Shown here: positions 10,570 through 21,672 of the stretch, in pieces | Position numbering within the stretch: position 1 is the first letter of the stretch | Layout of the letters: the number at the start of each line of letters is the position of its first letter | Assembly (NCBI GenBank): GCA_014529385.2 | Contig: CM043954.1 | Span: 7,689,806-7,753,805, forward strand | From: Adiantum capillus-veneris | Lineage: Eukaryota > Streptophyta > Polypodiopsida > Polypodiales > Pteridaceae | DNA length: 64,000 nucleotides | Direction of reading: 5' to 3' | The notes under the pieces: model-generated | Told to the model about the DNA's origin: nothing | What the model saw: only the letters and a program-made list of their open reading frames with translations | Databases searched by the model: none | Translations under genes and position numbers: made by a program

Positions 10570-11249
10570 TATTAAGTCAAACAATAAGTGGGCTTTTTAG
10601 CTCCCCACTTCTATTGAATTTACTACCGATTATCTTGAACATTCCAAAGGAAGAAACATTAAAAATAAACTTACTTTGATGCAAAAATGAACGAATGTTT
10701 TTCATGATTCTTTTGAATGAGTATCCTTTTTCAACTAGTAAAGAAATAAGATGACAATATTAAACAACAAAAGCAGATTTACTAGAACAAAGACGAGAGA
10801 ATCTAAACAGTTGAAAGCAAATGACACCGTACTTAGCTAAAAGAGAAATGTTTGAAGAAATGTGAGGCATACAAATGATATTTAGATTGGCATATTCTGG
10901 TTCAAGGCGCTTATCATAGATATCTACTTCTAATCCCAAGGGAGTCTGAAAAATCTTAAGGTCTAAAAAGGCACAACAATCACTATTTGTGGTACAATTA
11001 AGTTCATAAAACTACTTAAGAGAAATTCCTCTGCCTACAAAACTCGAATTTAAGTACATAAAATCTTGAAAAGAAGGAACATCAAGAACAAAAAGATCAT
11101 CTACAAAGCGTCTTACATTGCATACCTTGTGCAAAAATATTGGGCAAGTGTTAGCAAGTACAAGATGCTCCATAAAATTAAACTCAGAAGTAAAAAGATA
11201 GAAATTAGCAAGAAAAACAACACAATTGGTGCCCATAGGGATACCAATT
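10570..11249 (-). pseudogene. Penelope-like reverse transcriptase, C-terminal half
   Basis: One minus-strand frame from 11249 to about 10570 encodes IGIPMGTNCVVFLANF (RT motif B), RRFVDDLFV (motif C with the catalytic DD), then CAFLDLKIFQ, DIYDKRLEPEYANLN, AKYGVICFQLFRFSRLCS and GYSFKRIM. These are the palm, thumb and post-thumb signatures of Penelope-like reverse transcriptases, distinct from LTR-element RTs. Two in-frame stops interrupt it. No GIY-YIG endonuclease is visible downstream. The N-terminal half lies at 22630-23230, displaced by the 11.4-kb insertion. Confidence 0.8.
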
Positions 11250-12206
11250 TGTTGGACGGGAAGTCTCACACAGCCATGAAGTGCATGCAAACACTACCTA
11301 GATCAACATAATGTCAATCGAGGACACAGATGAAACGATAGGCACACGGAGGAAATCTCTTAAGCTTGTCAGGCTGAGATCATCCTACACATACAACACT
11401 CAGGAAGGCCAACTAAACCACAATCAAGAACCTCAATGCTCTCAACTACACCACCTAGCCACATACACACATGCGGAAGGTAACTCACCTAATCATGCCA
11501 GATTCGTACGAAACTTAAGGAACACCATCCCCTCACTAGGATACACCTGTCCCTAAGCTTCTACACTCAAAACCCTCACTCTAAACCCATCTGCGGAAAA
11601 TGCGTAGGATGACAGAGCCGAATTTTGAAAGTGCCCGAAACTGAAACTTATGAGTACCTATGCGTAGCTTATGTCCCCACGATTCTATAGACTACTAGCA
11701 CGCAGAAAACAGACATCGTTTGATACACTTACAGCCACAAATAGCTCGTAGATGCGTCGGCGTGTGCGCTTCGTCTCGCGTGGAATGCTTGGCGTTGTCG
11801 CGTAGCTCTCCTCGATCCTACAACAATGGTGCAGTCGGATCTCCAATGTGTTGAGCGAGCCGGGCGTAGCGAGAGGATGAAGCTCACGCTCACTCTCTTT
11901 CTCTCTCACACACAATAGACGGCAACGCTAAAGTTTGATTATGATAAAAATTCCTTTTTACAAAATGACCTAGGTACCTTATATACTAAGGCTACCTTAG
12001 GTTTAACCAAAATTGGGGTTGAAAGGGTCAAATGGCTTTGTATTTACAATCTGGAAGTGCCATTGCACCCCGGCTTCTGAAACTAGAATAACTACTCATT
12101 ACAAATGACGTTTATAGCTATAATCCGCAGCATGTCATAACTCGCAAAAGATAAGACTTTGATACGAAACTTGAGTTATGTTGTGTTGTTGACCTAGCGG
12201 TCAACA
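11250..12206 (-). repeat. 3' LTR of the 11.4-kb element
   Basis: 957 bp with plus-strand ends TGTTGGAC and GGTCAACA, equal in length to the other LTR. Polypurine tract adjoins at 12207. An 81-codon plus-strand frame occurs in both LTRs (11311 and 21734) but is antisense to the element and unlike any protein I know. Confidence 0.95.
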
Positions 12207-12219
12207 TTCCCCCCTTCCG
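12207..12219 (-). promoter_or_regulatory. Polypurine tract of the 11.4-kb element
   Basis: The minus strand reads GGAAGGGGGGAA immediately before the 3' LTR start TGTTGACC. Confidence 0.85.
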
Positions 12220-12654
12220 TGTTCATGTCGTCCCTGACATGACCTGATTGTCGATGGAGATGTGGTCTTTGCTGTCGTTTTGTTGTTGGAAAGAAAGTAT
12301 AGACTTATAGCCTTTGCAGTAGCTTGTCCTGTTCGTCCAATCCGATGTACATAGTCTTCACATGATTCAAGAAAATCATAATTGATGACGAACTTTATGT
12401 CTTTCACATCCACGCTCTGAGCTGCAGCATCTGTTTCTTTCATTATAGGTCTACTTCCATATCTAAATTCAAAAAGATCCCAATGTCGTTTAACTTGACT
12501 CTTATCATCATGGATAGAGAAAGCTCCATCCATCATTTGCTCCAACAAATCTGTCAATTCAGAGTATTTGTGATTCTCAGAAACAACTTCTACAATCTGT
12601 AGAATTGAGTGATTGGCTTTCTGATCTTGTGAGGCAATGACAACTTTGTATGAT
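12220..12654 (-). pseudogene. Captured DEAD-box RNA helicase fragment (DDX5/DBP2 type)
   Basis: A 161-codon minus-strand frame that starts at 12686 in repeat sequence. Residues 15-140 match the C-terminal helicase domain of plant DDX5/DBP2-type RNA helicases: KANHSILQIVEVVSENHKY, then LLEQMMDG, then SIHDDKSQ, VDVKDIKFVINYDF and YVHRIGRTGQ (motif VI, last R to Q). Motif V is altered to TDAAAQSVDV. About 30 residues normally between MDG and SIHGDK are missing, and these ends look alike in the family (MDG...MDGWPAL), suggesting deletion between short repeats. It has no helicase N-domain, so it cannot be an enzyme. It lies just before the polypurine tract, flanked by copies of the LTR end (12176-12206 and 12655-12685), and was probably captured from a spliced transcript. 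Confidence 0.8.
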
Positions 12655-12685
12655 TTATGTTGTGATGTTGACCCAGCGGTCAACA
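12655..12685 (-). repeat. Second copy of the LTR terminal 31 bp
   Basis: Matches 12176-12206 at all but about two positions and in the same direction (both end AGCGGTCAACA). The two copies bracket the helicase fragment. Confidence 0.85.
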
Positions 12686-12689
12686 CTTT

Positions 12690-14350
12690 GCTGTTGTTTT
12701 GGCTTCATCTGTTGCACTGCTTGTATCTTTGTCGAACCACAACAAGAACTATGATCCATTAGAGCGGACATCTATCATCATAACCATTCATCTTTTGAGA
12801 TCCTCTGATTACTTTTATGTCTGCTCTTCATCATTGGTGACTTCTTTGTTTCTGTACAATCATGTTGTTAGTGTTGTCTGCAACTTTGTCATTGTAGGCC
12901 ATTCTTCGACTCGCCATTGAGGAGAAGTATGCTATGATCTGAAATTGGTGCTCCAATTCATTTGTCATTTGATTTGAGTAGCATTTCCTTATTGTTGATG
13001 TAGAAGGAATATGTACAAGAGGATGGTGATAGGTGTCTTTAGATTAGGGTCTAAAACCTGGATGACCAAAGGGAAAAAACCCGGTGGGAAAAAAAAGCCT
13101 TTGGTATACGCTCTTATTGGAGTTGAGCAGTTGAACGTGAAGTACATGTTCATGAAAGGTGAGTGCTTGGGTGAAACATGGAAAGAGTGCCTGATGCAAG
13201 TGCCAATTATGGGACACTCTATATGCATATGAGAAATTTGTCACCAAAAGCATGCAATGTGAAAGAAGGAGATGATGGGTGTTTCGAGGAATAAATGTAG
13301 CATATGTGACATCAAAAGATGTCTCAATAGCTTCCACCTTTCCAAGAAGGGTTTTCGATGTAGAAGTTTCTCCACTCGTATCTCACAGTGCTCAGTACGT
13401 GAGTGTCTTTTGGACCTTCTCCTTCACTTCACCAGACTTAAGTATAGTAGACTTCGACTCTTTTGCTCACCTATACCAGCATGAGCGACACAACGTAAAT
13501 ATGCTCAACTCTTCCAGCTTGAGCAGTACCTAGAATAGCTAAGACGCTTAGACCACAGAGAATATTACTTGAAGCTTTGGGACTAACATGCACCTCACTC
13601 ATTTTGTGGCTTAACGACTCGATTCTGACTTTTATGACTTGTCGGTTGCCTGTTGACACTGCTTTGCGACAAGTTCTTCGGCTGTTGTAGTGGCTGCTGA
13701 GACATACTTCGTGAAGTTTCATCGTTTTCTTGTACCTTCTTCTCTTGGTAGTGCTCAGGCCTCTCGTCATTCTTTTCTTCATGTGGATTATGGATTTTTT
13801 TTAATTTTTTCTTAATAATAAACAAAGAAAATCTTAAAACAACTAAACAAAAGAAAAATAATTCAAATAGAAATCTAAATGCTATGTACACTATCCGCAT
13901 GTCCCTAGGGGCTCATATATGGGTTTTGTCCCCATACTCTCTGTAACACTACTATGAGGGCATATACTCTAAATTTCGTTAAAAAAAATAAATTATCACA
14001 ATAAAACGCAAAAATTCCATGCATCTCACAAAACATTGCCCTCTAATAGTCATAATGTTAGGTCCGCATTCAGAATGCCTCCCCCCTTCCTATTTGGAGT
14101 CATCCTTTACGACAGGGTATCGCAAAGGGTATGTGTTGTGCTTGGGCAATTAAAAGTTGTGCCTATGCAGGCCTTGTAATATAGCCCTATTATGCATACA
14201 CAGTCAATGCATGGAAAAGATTTATGTTGTGCAAGATGTGGGTATAAGCAATTTTCTTATTGGCATTTGTTGGCGAGGCTTCTTATTCTAAGCAATGTAA
14301 TGGTCTTTGAAGCTCCTGTATCGTTGCTTGATTGAAGCGACTTGCTCTCT
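12690..14350. other. Unassigned interior of the 11.4-kb element
   Basis: No RT, RNase H or integrase signature on either strand. Short open frames exist on the minus strand (13900-13471, rich in K, Q and S) and the plus strand (13011-13533), but I recognise none. The plus-strand frames 13011-13232 and 13279-13533 could be a further captured fragment; there is no motif to support that. Confidence 0.4.
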
Positions 14351-14351
14351 T

Positions 14352-17300
14352 CTAACTGTACTGTAATCGTAGGAAGAATTGTAAGAATTCAAGCGGCGAT
14401 GCACTGACAACAGTTTTGTTGTTCTTCTTTGGGACCCATTTCTTTGCGATTATTGGTTGTTTTGTCGCTGGCTCTCGTTTGGGAACCCATACTTTCCCGT
14501 GCTTCGTTTGTGTTTGAAGAGACTTCTTTGGGATCCACCTTTTTGTTGTGTGAGTCGACAGTGGTCTTTGCTTCAGCCCTTGTACGTTGGGTTGGGGACG
14601 GTATTTAGGCTTTGAAAGTTGATACTGTGGTTGTTTTGGAATCCAAATGAAGTCCTGACTTTTTTGTGCTTGAATCAACTTCTTTGGAGTCCAAACCTAA
14701 GTTGTGAAAGCTTGCGACTTTGTGGTATTCTTACCCGTTCGTGCACGCTTTCCTTGTTTTTGTTTTGGTGTTGGATCTTGTGATTTGTCATTAGAGATCT
14801 TTGTCTTCTTGATCCATATCTGTTTTTGGCCGATCTGGCTTTTTGGTATCCAGATTTGTCGAGATTTTTGGCTTTGACTTGTTGTCCTGTTCTTTTGACC
14901 TGTCATGGTTGTTGCTGAAGGGGTTGGTGATAGTGATGGCCTGAGTTGATGATAGGGGATGTCGTAAGATTCATCACTATCACTACTATCCTCAACAAGG
15001 TTGACTTCTTGTACTTTCCCTTGATTTTTTGGCTGGTAGTGGAAAGTTACTGTCTGTTTGCTCGTGGGTGGTAGTTTCTTGGAGGACTTTTCTAGCCCAT
15101 TGATTAGAGCACTGTTAGCTCGTTTCTCTGGTCATATTCCTCCTAGCTGAGTCTTTGCATCCTTATTAGGAGCCATGTATGAGGATGCTTGTGGTGGCTG
15201 TGTCTTCACCGAGGACTTTGGAATCCACTTTTGATGCACTTTATTCATGTAGCGACGACATTGATTCCCGGGTCGTTGATCTTCTTGAATCTCGAAGTGT
15301 TCTACAGAGTCATAGAACTCGTCGTCTTCTTCATCTTTTGATTCTCCAGATTTATTTGTTTGCTCCTTATTTCGAGAGCTTGTTGATGTCTGGACCTCTT
15401 CGTTTTCCTGGATTACGCTCACTGCAAAATAAGGAACGACATCATAGCCATTTTCATCACAAAACTTTGTTGTGGGAGCATCCTCCACGACGCACACGTC
15501 CAGAGTAGCCAATATGTGTTCCCATCCAAAAGGCTCTAACTCTTCTTCAAGAAATGGTTCTGGGATATAGTCCATATCCTCTATAACACGCTCTAGGATA
15601 CATTCCTCACGTTTCAAGCTACCACATTGTGAAGCTCCACACATCCACAGTTCTTTAGGCTTACCTAACCAAGCTGGAAGTTCTGATCCTGCAACTGTGG
15701 CGGAATCAAACTCCTCAACCGGTGTTCTCATCACATCCCTGTAGCTATGGTCCCTCAAGTTTATCTTTGTTATGGTTTCCATATGTCTCAGGTATATATG
15801 GTCATAACCCCAATCGACCATTTTCAATTGTCGCATGAATGGTCTTCCCAGAATGATTTCATAATTGTTCTTCTTGCCAAAGTCAACAACAGCAAAAGTG
15901 TGTTCATATTCAATGCCACAAGAAGTAACAAGTACTTTTTCTAGCAGTCCTATGGGCTTTTCCTTGTGTCCGTCTGCAAGCTGCAGGGTCATTCGTGTGG
16001 ATCTCAAGGCAGGTTTTCCCCACTTTTCCCAAACCTCTTTGGTTGCTATGGCCACACCAGCTCCACTGTCAAGGATTTCCATGGTTTGTACACCATTGAA
16101 TTCCATAGGAAGGGTGGTGTTTCCATCTTCTCCCTCGTAATACTCGCCTACCTTGTTTAATGGCACTGGACTAGTATTTAGTTGAGGCATTTCAAGATCT
16201 TTGATGCCTTCCTCGATTTGAGTCATTGGGGTTTTTACACCAAATTTCTCTAGACATTTACCCACATTAGCCCACATGTTTGGTCTTATTCTGAGCAACT
16301 CGGCTAACATTATTGTACAGGTGACTGGGGTAGATAGAATATCTACTAGCCCCTTTGAATCGATGGCCTTGTTGGGAGACAGTCTCTGTGATGGGACTCC
16401 AACCACATCTGACTTGGTCTCGTACTCTCCCATGTAGGACGGTAGTGTTCTTAGCGAATGGGGTTGACTATCCATAGATTGTACAGATCCTTTGTCGCCC
16501 CAACACGATTGCACGTCTAGATTTATTTGAGATCCAGTCTCAAATTCCTCTATTGGTGGTAGAAACACTCCTCGTTCATCACCAGTCTTGTCTACTTGTC
16601 TTCTTAGGTCATCGGCTTCATTGGCCTCTCTGACTTGTTTCCACAATTCGTCAAGACCATCTATCTCTTTACAATCCTCAGGTATAGCTTGGTGAAATCC
16701 CTCGGAAGAGTTATCCGTGGTATTCAGTACTATCCTTGGTTCTAATGCAGGGTCTTTGAGGTCTGGTCTGTGCTCATGACTCGAATCTGGCTCTTTTAGT
16801 TCCTGGTTTGGTGGGATTACTTGTGTAGGCATGACACGGCTCACATCCTCAGGTTTTGCAACTGGTGGTTCTAGTAAAGCTTGGGCTGTTTGAATCATTT
16901 TATGGCACATTTCAAACCTTTGCTTTTCTAGTTCCGTATAGGGATATGTCATCCACCTTTGTTCTTGGGTTTGATTGTTTTTGAGCCTCGCATCATAGGC
17001 TTTCAAGAGGGCATCTAATGTCTCATTAACCTTATCTACCAACACAGATCCTCCTGAACTAGCACTTCTCGGTTTCTCATCCGTGGATGGTTCTTCTAGA
17101 GGTTTAACCATCTGTGTAAGAGAAGGTGCCTCCTTTTCCTCATGTTGTTTTATCTTCTCCTCAACTTCGGTAAGCTTCTCAGCTAGGGATTTTTTTTCTC
17201 GTTCCCTACGTGCTTTCATCCTAGTCTTTCTAGCTTTCCAACTATTTCGTTTGCTCTTGGTTTTTTGACTAGGTGCGTCTGTCTTTGGTCCATCATCTGT

Positions 17301-18065
17301 CTTTGGACTGGTGTCACTTTCCGTGTTCTTTGTCTCTGGATTCTCATCAGCTTTCTTTTGAGCTTGTGCTCTCGTAACCACTTGAACTGGTACAACATTT
17401 TCATTTTCTGAGCTACTGGGGAGCTGAACAATCCTTGATACATTTGTCGTGATTTTCCTGATTTGGTTTGGTTTTTTTGGGCAATCAGGGATCAAGTGAG
17501 TGATGCCACACTCAAGACAATAGGCATTTACTTCAGTGATCTCCGTATGAGGACATTGTTTGACCAAGTGGTTGTCATGACTTTTGTGACAATCTGTCTC
17601 TGGTTGAGGAGATTCTTTTAGCATTTCCTCTTGGCTATAAGCAAGCTTTGACCTAGATAAGACTCTATTTGCAATGAATCGCAATGTCCTTTCATCCATT
17701 TCATACCTTCTTTCTTTCGACTGAAACCCAAGAGGTGGAGGTTGTACCGGCCTCACCACTCCATGTGTTTTTCTCACATTTTGTTTCTCTGAAGGGTAGT
17801 ACCCACTTTGGTTGCTATACCACATTGTAGCTGGTACTGGCGTTGGTTTATTTGATGCTTCCATCATTGGCATGTATCTCATGTCTACCGGCATTCTAGC
17901 ACGTGGTAGCAACGGTTGTTGTCTTAAGACAAGCTGTGGCCTTAAAACTCCTACTGGTCCTGGCGCATTCCCCGTAATGTATCTAGGTGGAATAGGTGCT
18001 TCTGGAACAGGTTGTACATACCTCTCCCTAGCATTTTCCATGCTATAATAGCACTCTTCCCCCAT
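14352..18065 (-). pseudogene. Protease polyprotein with W-[IV]-P-K repeats (two in-frame stops)
   Basis: One minus-strand frame of about 1238 codons, open for 977 codons and then interrupted by TGA at 15132 and TAG at 14697 without a frame change. In order: a proline-rich N-terminus; a cysteine/histidine cluster with CLECGITHLIPDC (about residue 190), a variant knuckle; a long charged K/E-rich segment (260-320) likely to be coiled; a retropepsin domain at about 670-780 with active site ILDSGAGVAIA, flap-region residues and the closing motif ILGRPFMRQL; an acidic segment; then eight W-x-P-K-type motifs (KWIPK, IWIPK, IWIKK, VWTPK, IWIPK, RWIPK, VWVPK, KWVPK) to the end. The protease would process the gag products. 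The role of the W-P-K tail is unknown; a related tail follows a retropepsin-like domain at 57891-58749. No RT follows. Confidence 0.75.
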
Positions 18066-18089
18066 ATGGTTCGTCCATTTTCTCTCAAT

Positions 18090-19285
18090 TTCACCACTTC
18101 GGCTCTCCCGAATCAGACCTTACAAGAGGAATCAACCCCTTGACCAAGTCGTCGATAAGCTTTTCTTGATCAATAGGTGCCGTTGGCTTGGCAATGGACT
18201 CACTTATCTATGAAACACTGTGCTGAGAGGATGTGTCATCTCTTTGACTCTTTAAGTCCGTTTCTTTGTATGCCTCACAATTATCCACTAGATAAAGAGC
18301 TTCTTTGATCAACTCGTTTAGCGTCATCCTCCTTATCATATGCAGATCCTTCTGAAGGCCCGCATGTCTCATTCCCTGGATAAAGATCAGCATCAGTCCT
18401 GCTTGCGTAGGTAATTCCTCTCTCGGACAGAGCTTAACATATCTCTTGAGCTATAATGATGCTTTGCGTACTGACTCATCCTCTTTCTGTTTGAATCTAT
18501 GGATTTGTGAGACCGTGTTGTGAGCAATGCCTTTTGGCAAGAAATTCTTCAATAAACTCCTCAAACAACTCATCTAGGGTCTCAAAATCCCATTTTTCCA
18601 CCAAGTCAAACCATGTAGCTACATCATCTTCTAGAGTCAATCCAAATCCTGCAAACTGTGTCGCAAAATCTGAAACTTCCTCTACTCTAATCACTCTTCT
18701 AAAAGCCGCTACGTGATCTCTCGGATCTTCATCTCCGGAGTATTTTCTGTTTACCCATTTCTGGACTTGGGATGGTCTAACTCCTCGATTGTCTACAAGT
18801 CTAACCAGAGACTCTCCCAATCCTTCTCTTGTTATCGCTCTTGAAGGGAATCCTGGTGGCTCTCTTCTTGGAATTCCTATAGGAATTTTCGTGTTTGGTG
18901 GAGGCATTTGTGGTCCTTCATTGACCAAATATCCACCACTTTCTAGTACAGTCTGTGGATTTGTGCTTTCTACAACTCTGTATTCTCGTCCATACTTGTC
19001 GACAACTATAGATCTCCATTGACAGTCGACTCCGTATGTGTAGACATATAAGAGCTTGTAATCTGTTATCTCTTCTAGGTATGGATCTGAGCACCTATAA
19101 AGATTGACCTCATTGTCGTCAATGTATCTATATAGTCCTTCACTCTCATGACCAATCATCCAAACTCTCTCAACAAGATGGGTCTTTATCAATTGCAAGT
19201 TTGGAAGATCCATTGTGGGAGGATATTCCTCTATCGTCGGGATCTCCAAGCTTGTGTAAGTTGCATTTGAATCTAGGGTAGACAT
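18090..19285 (-). pseudogene. Gag of the 11.4-kb element (open for 262 codons, then broken)
   Basis: Minus-strand ORF starting at 19285. Residues 1-150 form an N-terminal part with no match I recognise (YRYIDDNEVNLYRCSDPY, YGVDCQWRSIVVDKYGREY). Residues 165-262 resemble a retrotransposon gag core: GDEDPRDHVAAFRRVIRV, then FGLTLEDDVATWFDLVEKW and LFEEFIEEFLAKRH, the usual order of gypsy capsid motifs. It stops at 18497, and the rest of the capsid (MTLNELIKEALYLVDNCE near 18300) continues in another frame. The start follows the palindrome-bearing leader by about 430 bases. Confidence 0.75.
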
Positions 19286-21653
19286 GATTTCTAGGCTTAA
19301 GAGCTTTTGCTTGGTTCAAGTAAACTTAGTCCACTGTGTTCAAGTGCTTTGGTTAGGGTAAAGTCGAAACTTTGTCCAAAACCGCAACCGTTTCGTCACA
19401 ATTCTCGCAAATTGTCGCTTTTAGACACCCCTGACTTGCGGATGAATTTTGAGGCCTTAAACGATGTTTTTTTCAAAGTTGAACTAAATGGTTGCCGTAG
19501 ATTCAAATGTAGAGCCGCGCTCAAGCTACCTTTTGATATAAAAACTTTTCCGATCCGATACCGTTTGTGAAAGTTATGGCCTAAACAGTGAAATGCAGTT
19601 TAGAATAGTCAAAATGAGTCCAAATTCAATTTTAAAAGAAGATTTGGGATCTCTGTGACACTGTGAACACTTCTGTATGGTCAAAAGTACAGTTGGACCC
19701 TAAAACTGGTCTAGAGACATCCTACGCGTAGGATGTCTATATGCTCAGAATTTAACAAAATTTGGTCCAAAGACTCCCCTTGAGTGCAGCAACACAATGG
19801 TATGCTCAGATTTTAATTTGGACCTAAAAATGGCCTTGAGATATCCTACGCGTAGGATGTGTTTTTGCTCAGAATGACTTGAAATTTTCACCCTAGCTTC
19901 TCCTTGATGTGCTGATCACAGTGGTGTGCTCATAAGTTGGTTTGGAGTCCTAAATCAAGCTGGAGACATCCTACGCGTAGGATGTCTTTTTGCTCTGTTT
20001 CAGCTCAAATTGCACTGTAGCTTCCCCTTGATGTGTTTAACTCACATCTATTTTTACTTTTTGATACTGACACCTATAGGTTGGTCAAATGATCAAGAAT
20101 CTGTTCCAAAATCCTGATGTCTGTTCTGATGAATTCCTAAGTCAAATGAACTCCAAATTGGACCAAATTTGACTAGGAGGCTTGCCTAAGGCTATACAAC
20201 ACCCTGCTATGGTCACATTAGAATTTTGGTTTCACAATTATGCAGTAGACATCCTACGCGTAGGATGTCTAACTTCTCAGAATTTCCCCAAATTTGAACC
20301 ACAGACTCTCCTTAAGGTGTTGATCACTGTGGTATGCTCAGAATTTTGTTTAGAGTCCAAAATCACACAGATGACATCCTACGCGTAGGATGTCTTTTTG
20401 GCCTGTTTGACCCCAGACTTGTCCTACAGCTTCCCCTTGATGTCAGTAACCCAGTGGTATGCTTAGATTTGAGTTTGGATGTCAAAAGACCCATTTTTTA
20501 GCTGTTCTTGTCTTTTTCAGTCAAAAGTGCTAAAGTCTGCTTAGGACCCCCTTTTCTCCCCCAAATGAGATGAAATTGATCACATGCACTCAATACAACA
20601 TTTAGATCATGCTTCTGCAGCCATCCTATGGTTTTGGTCTCACCAATTATGCCTTGGACACAATTTGGGTAGGATGTCTGGAAATTCTCATCTATCTGGC
20701 CTTATCATGTCAAGATATGGTCAAGTTCCCCTTTCCAGGTGAAAATAGGGTAAAAACTACCTTCTGAACACACTAGTCAACTCAGAATTTCAAAAAAATG
20801 CCCAGATCACCCTGTAGACATCCTACGCGTAGGATGTCTACTGCTGATTTTTTCAGACTGAAGTGTCCTTGATGCTTCCTTATGCTCTTAGCAAGTGCAA
20901 TTATGCTTCACAACTGCAAAAACATGCAACAATAACTCAATTTAAGCCTTTTCTGAAATTTTACGTTTTTTGACTCCGCCTTTTGGCTTTTGGTCAACAA
21001 AATTAGGGAAAAACACCCAAGTCAATATGTTACTAGGGTAAAACCTACCCTCTGAACCCACTGGTGCAGTCAAAATTTTCAAATTTGGTCTCTAGAACCC
21101 CCTTGAGATATCCTACGCGTAGGATGTCTATGTTTACAGAATTGCAGGTTTTCTTCACAGAACCCTTGCAAATGCTCTTTTATATGCACAGCATCAGTCA
21201 GTCATACAAAAATATCCACAAAAGCTTGTTTAATGCATTTTTACCCTCAAAAGCACACTTTTTCGTGATTTCAAATGCAATCAAGCACTTTAGCAAATAA
21301 TTCAATGCTGAATAGCTCTAGATCAGAATCAGATCACTTACCTAAAGCTACTCCTACAAATCATATGGGGTTTGGCATCTATGAGTAGAAAAACGCTTCA
21401 CTGCCACACACGGACTAGTAAACGCTTTTATCACCTCACAAATCACTCGACCACCAACAACTACTCTAATCCACAGATCCTAACTAAACCTATCTAGTCG
21501 CAGACCCTCGGCAAGACACACGCTTCCTGGCTATCCACTTGATCGCGGAATATCCTCTTCCGGATCCACTTAAGAAAACCGCTTTCTTTAGCCGAAACTA
21601 AATCAAGCAACCATCACACGAGTGTTAGTAGGAAACCTACTGAGGTCCTTGTG
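19286..21653 (-). other. Long leader of the 11.4-kb element
   Basis: 2.4 kb between the primer site and gag with no supported ORF. It consists of diverged repeat units of about 125 bp, many containing a perfect palindrome (see 19715-21125) and recurring 'ctcagaattt' and 'ccccttgatgtg' phrases. Confidence 0.7.
19715..21125. repeat. Seven copies of a perfect palindrome, core CATCCTACGCGTAGGATG
   Basis: Copies at 19715-19738, 19843-19858, 19964-19987, 20247-20270, 20373-20394, 20816-20839 and 21110-21125. Four copies keep a 24-bp palindrome (AGA before the core and TCT after), one keeps 22 bp, and two keep the inner 16 bp. Centre-to-centre spacings are about 124, 125, 283, 125, 444 and 290 bp, so many fall near multiples of about 125-145. 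The inner palindrome is better conserved than the flanks. The centre ACGCGT is an MluI site and fits the CGCG-type motif bound by plant CAMTA proteins; whether it is bound is not known. Half-sites (GCGTAGGATG) also occur in both LTRs near 11605 and 22028. Confidence 0.95.
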
Positions 21654-21671
21654 TCCCCGGCAGCGGCGCCA
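21654..21671 (-). promoter_or_regulatory. Primer-binding site, tRNA-Asp type
   Basis: The plus strand reads TCCCCGGCAGCGGCGCCA, matching the 3' end of plant tRNA-Asp(GTC) with a single difference, next to the 5' LTR. Asp-type primers are common among Athila-like gypsy elements. Confidence 0.8.
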
Positions 21672-21672
21672 A

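Noticed and set aside
11311-11556. An 81-codon frame present in both LTRs of the 11.4-kb element
   Set aside because: Conservation between the LTRs reflects their common origin. It is antisense to the element and has no recognisable domain.
12201-12686. A functional DEAD-box helicase gene
   Set aside because: Only the C-terminal helicase domain is present, with an internal deletion and altered motifs V and VI, inside a retrotransposon next to its polypurine tract.
19715-21125. CRISPR-like array of palindromic repeats
   Set aside because: The spacing is irregular (124 to 444 bp), the intervening segments are homologous to one another rather than unique spacers, and the setting is a plant retrotransposon leader.
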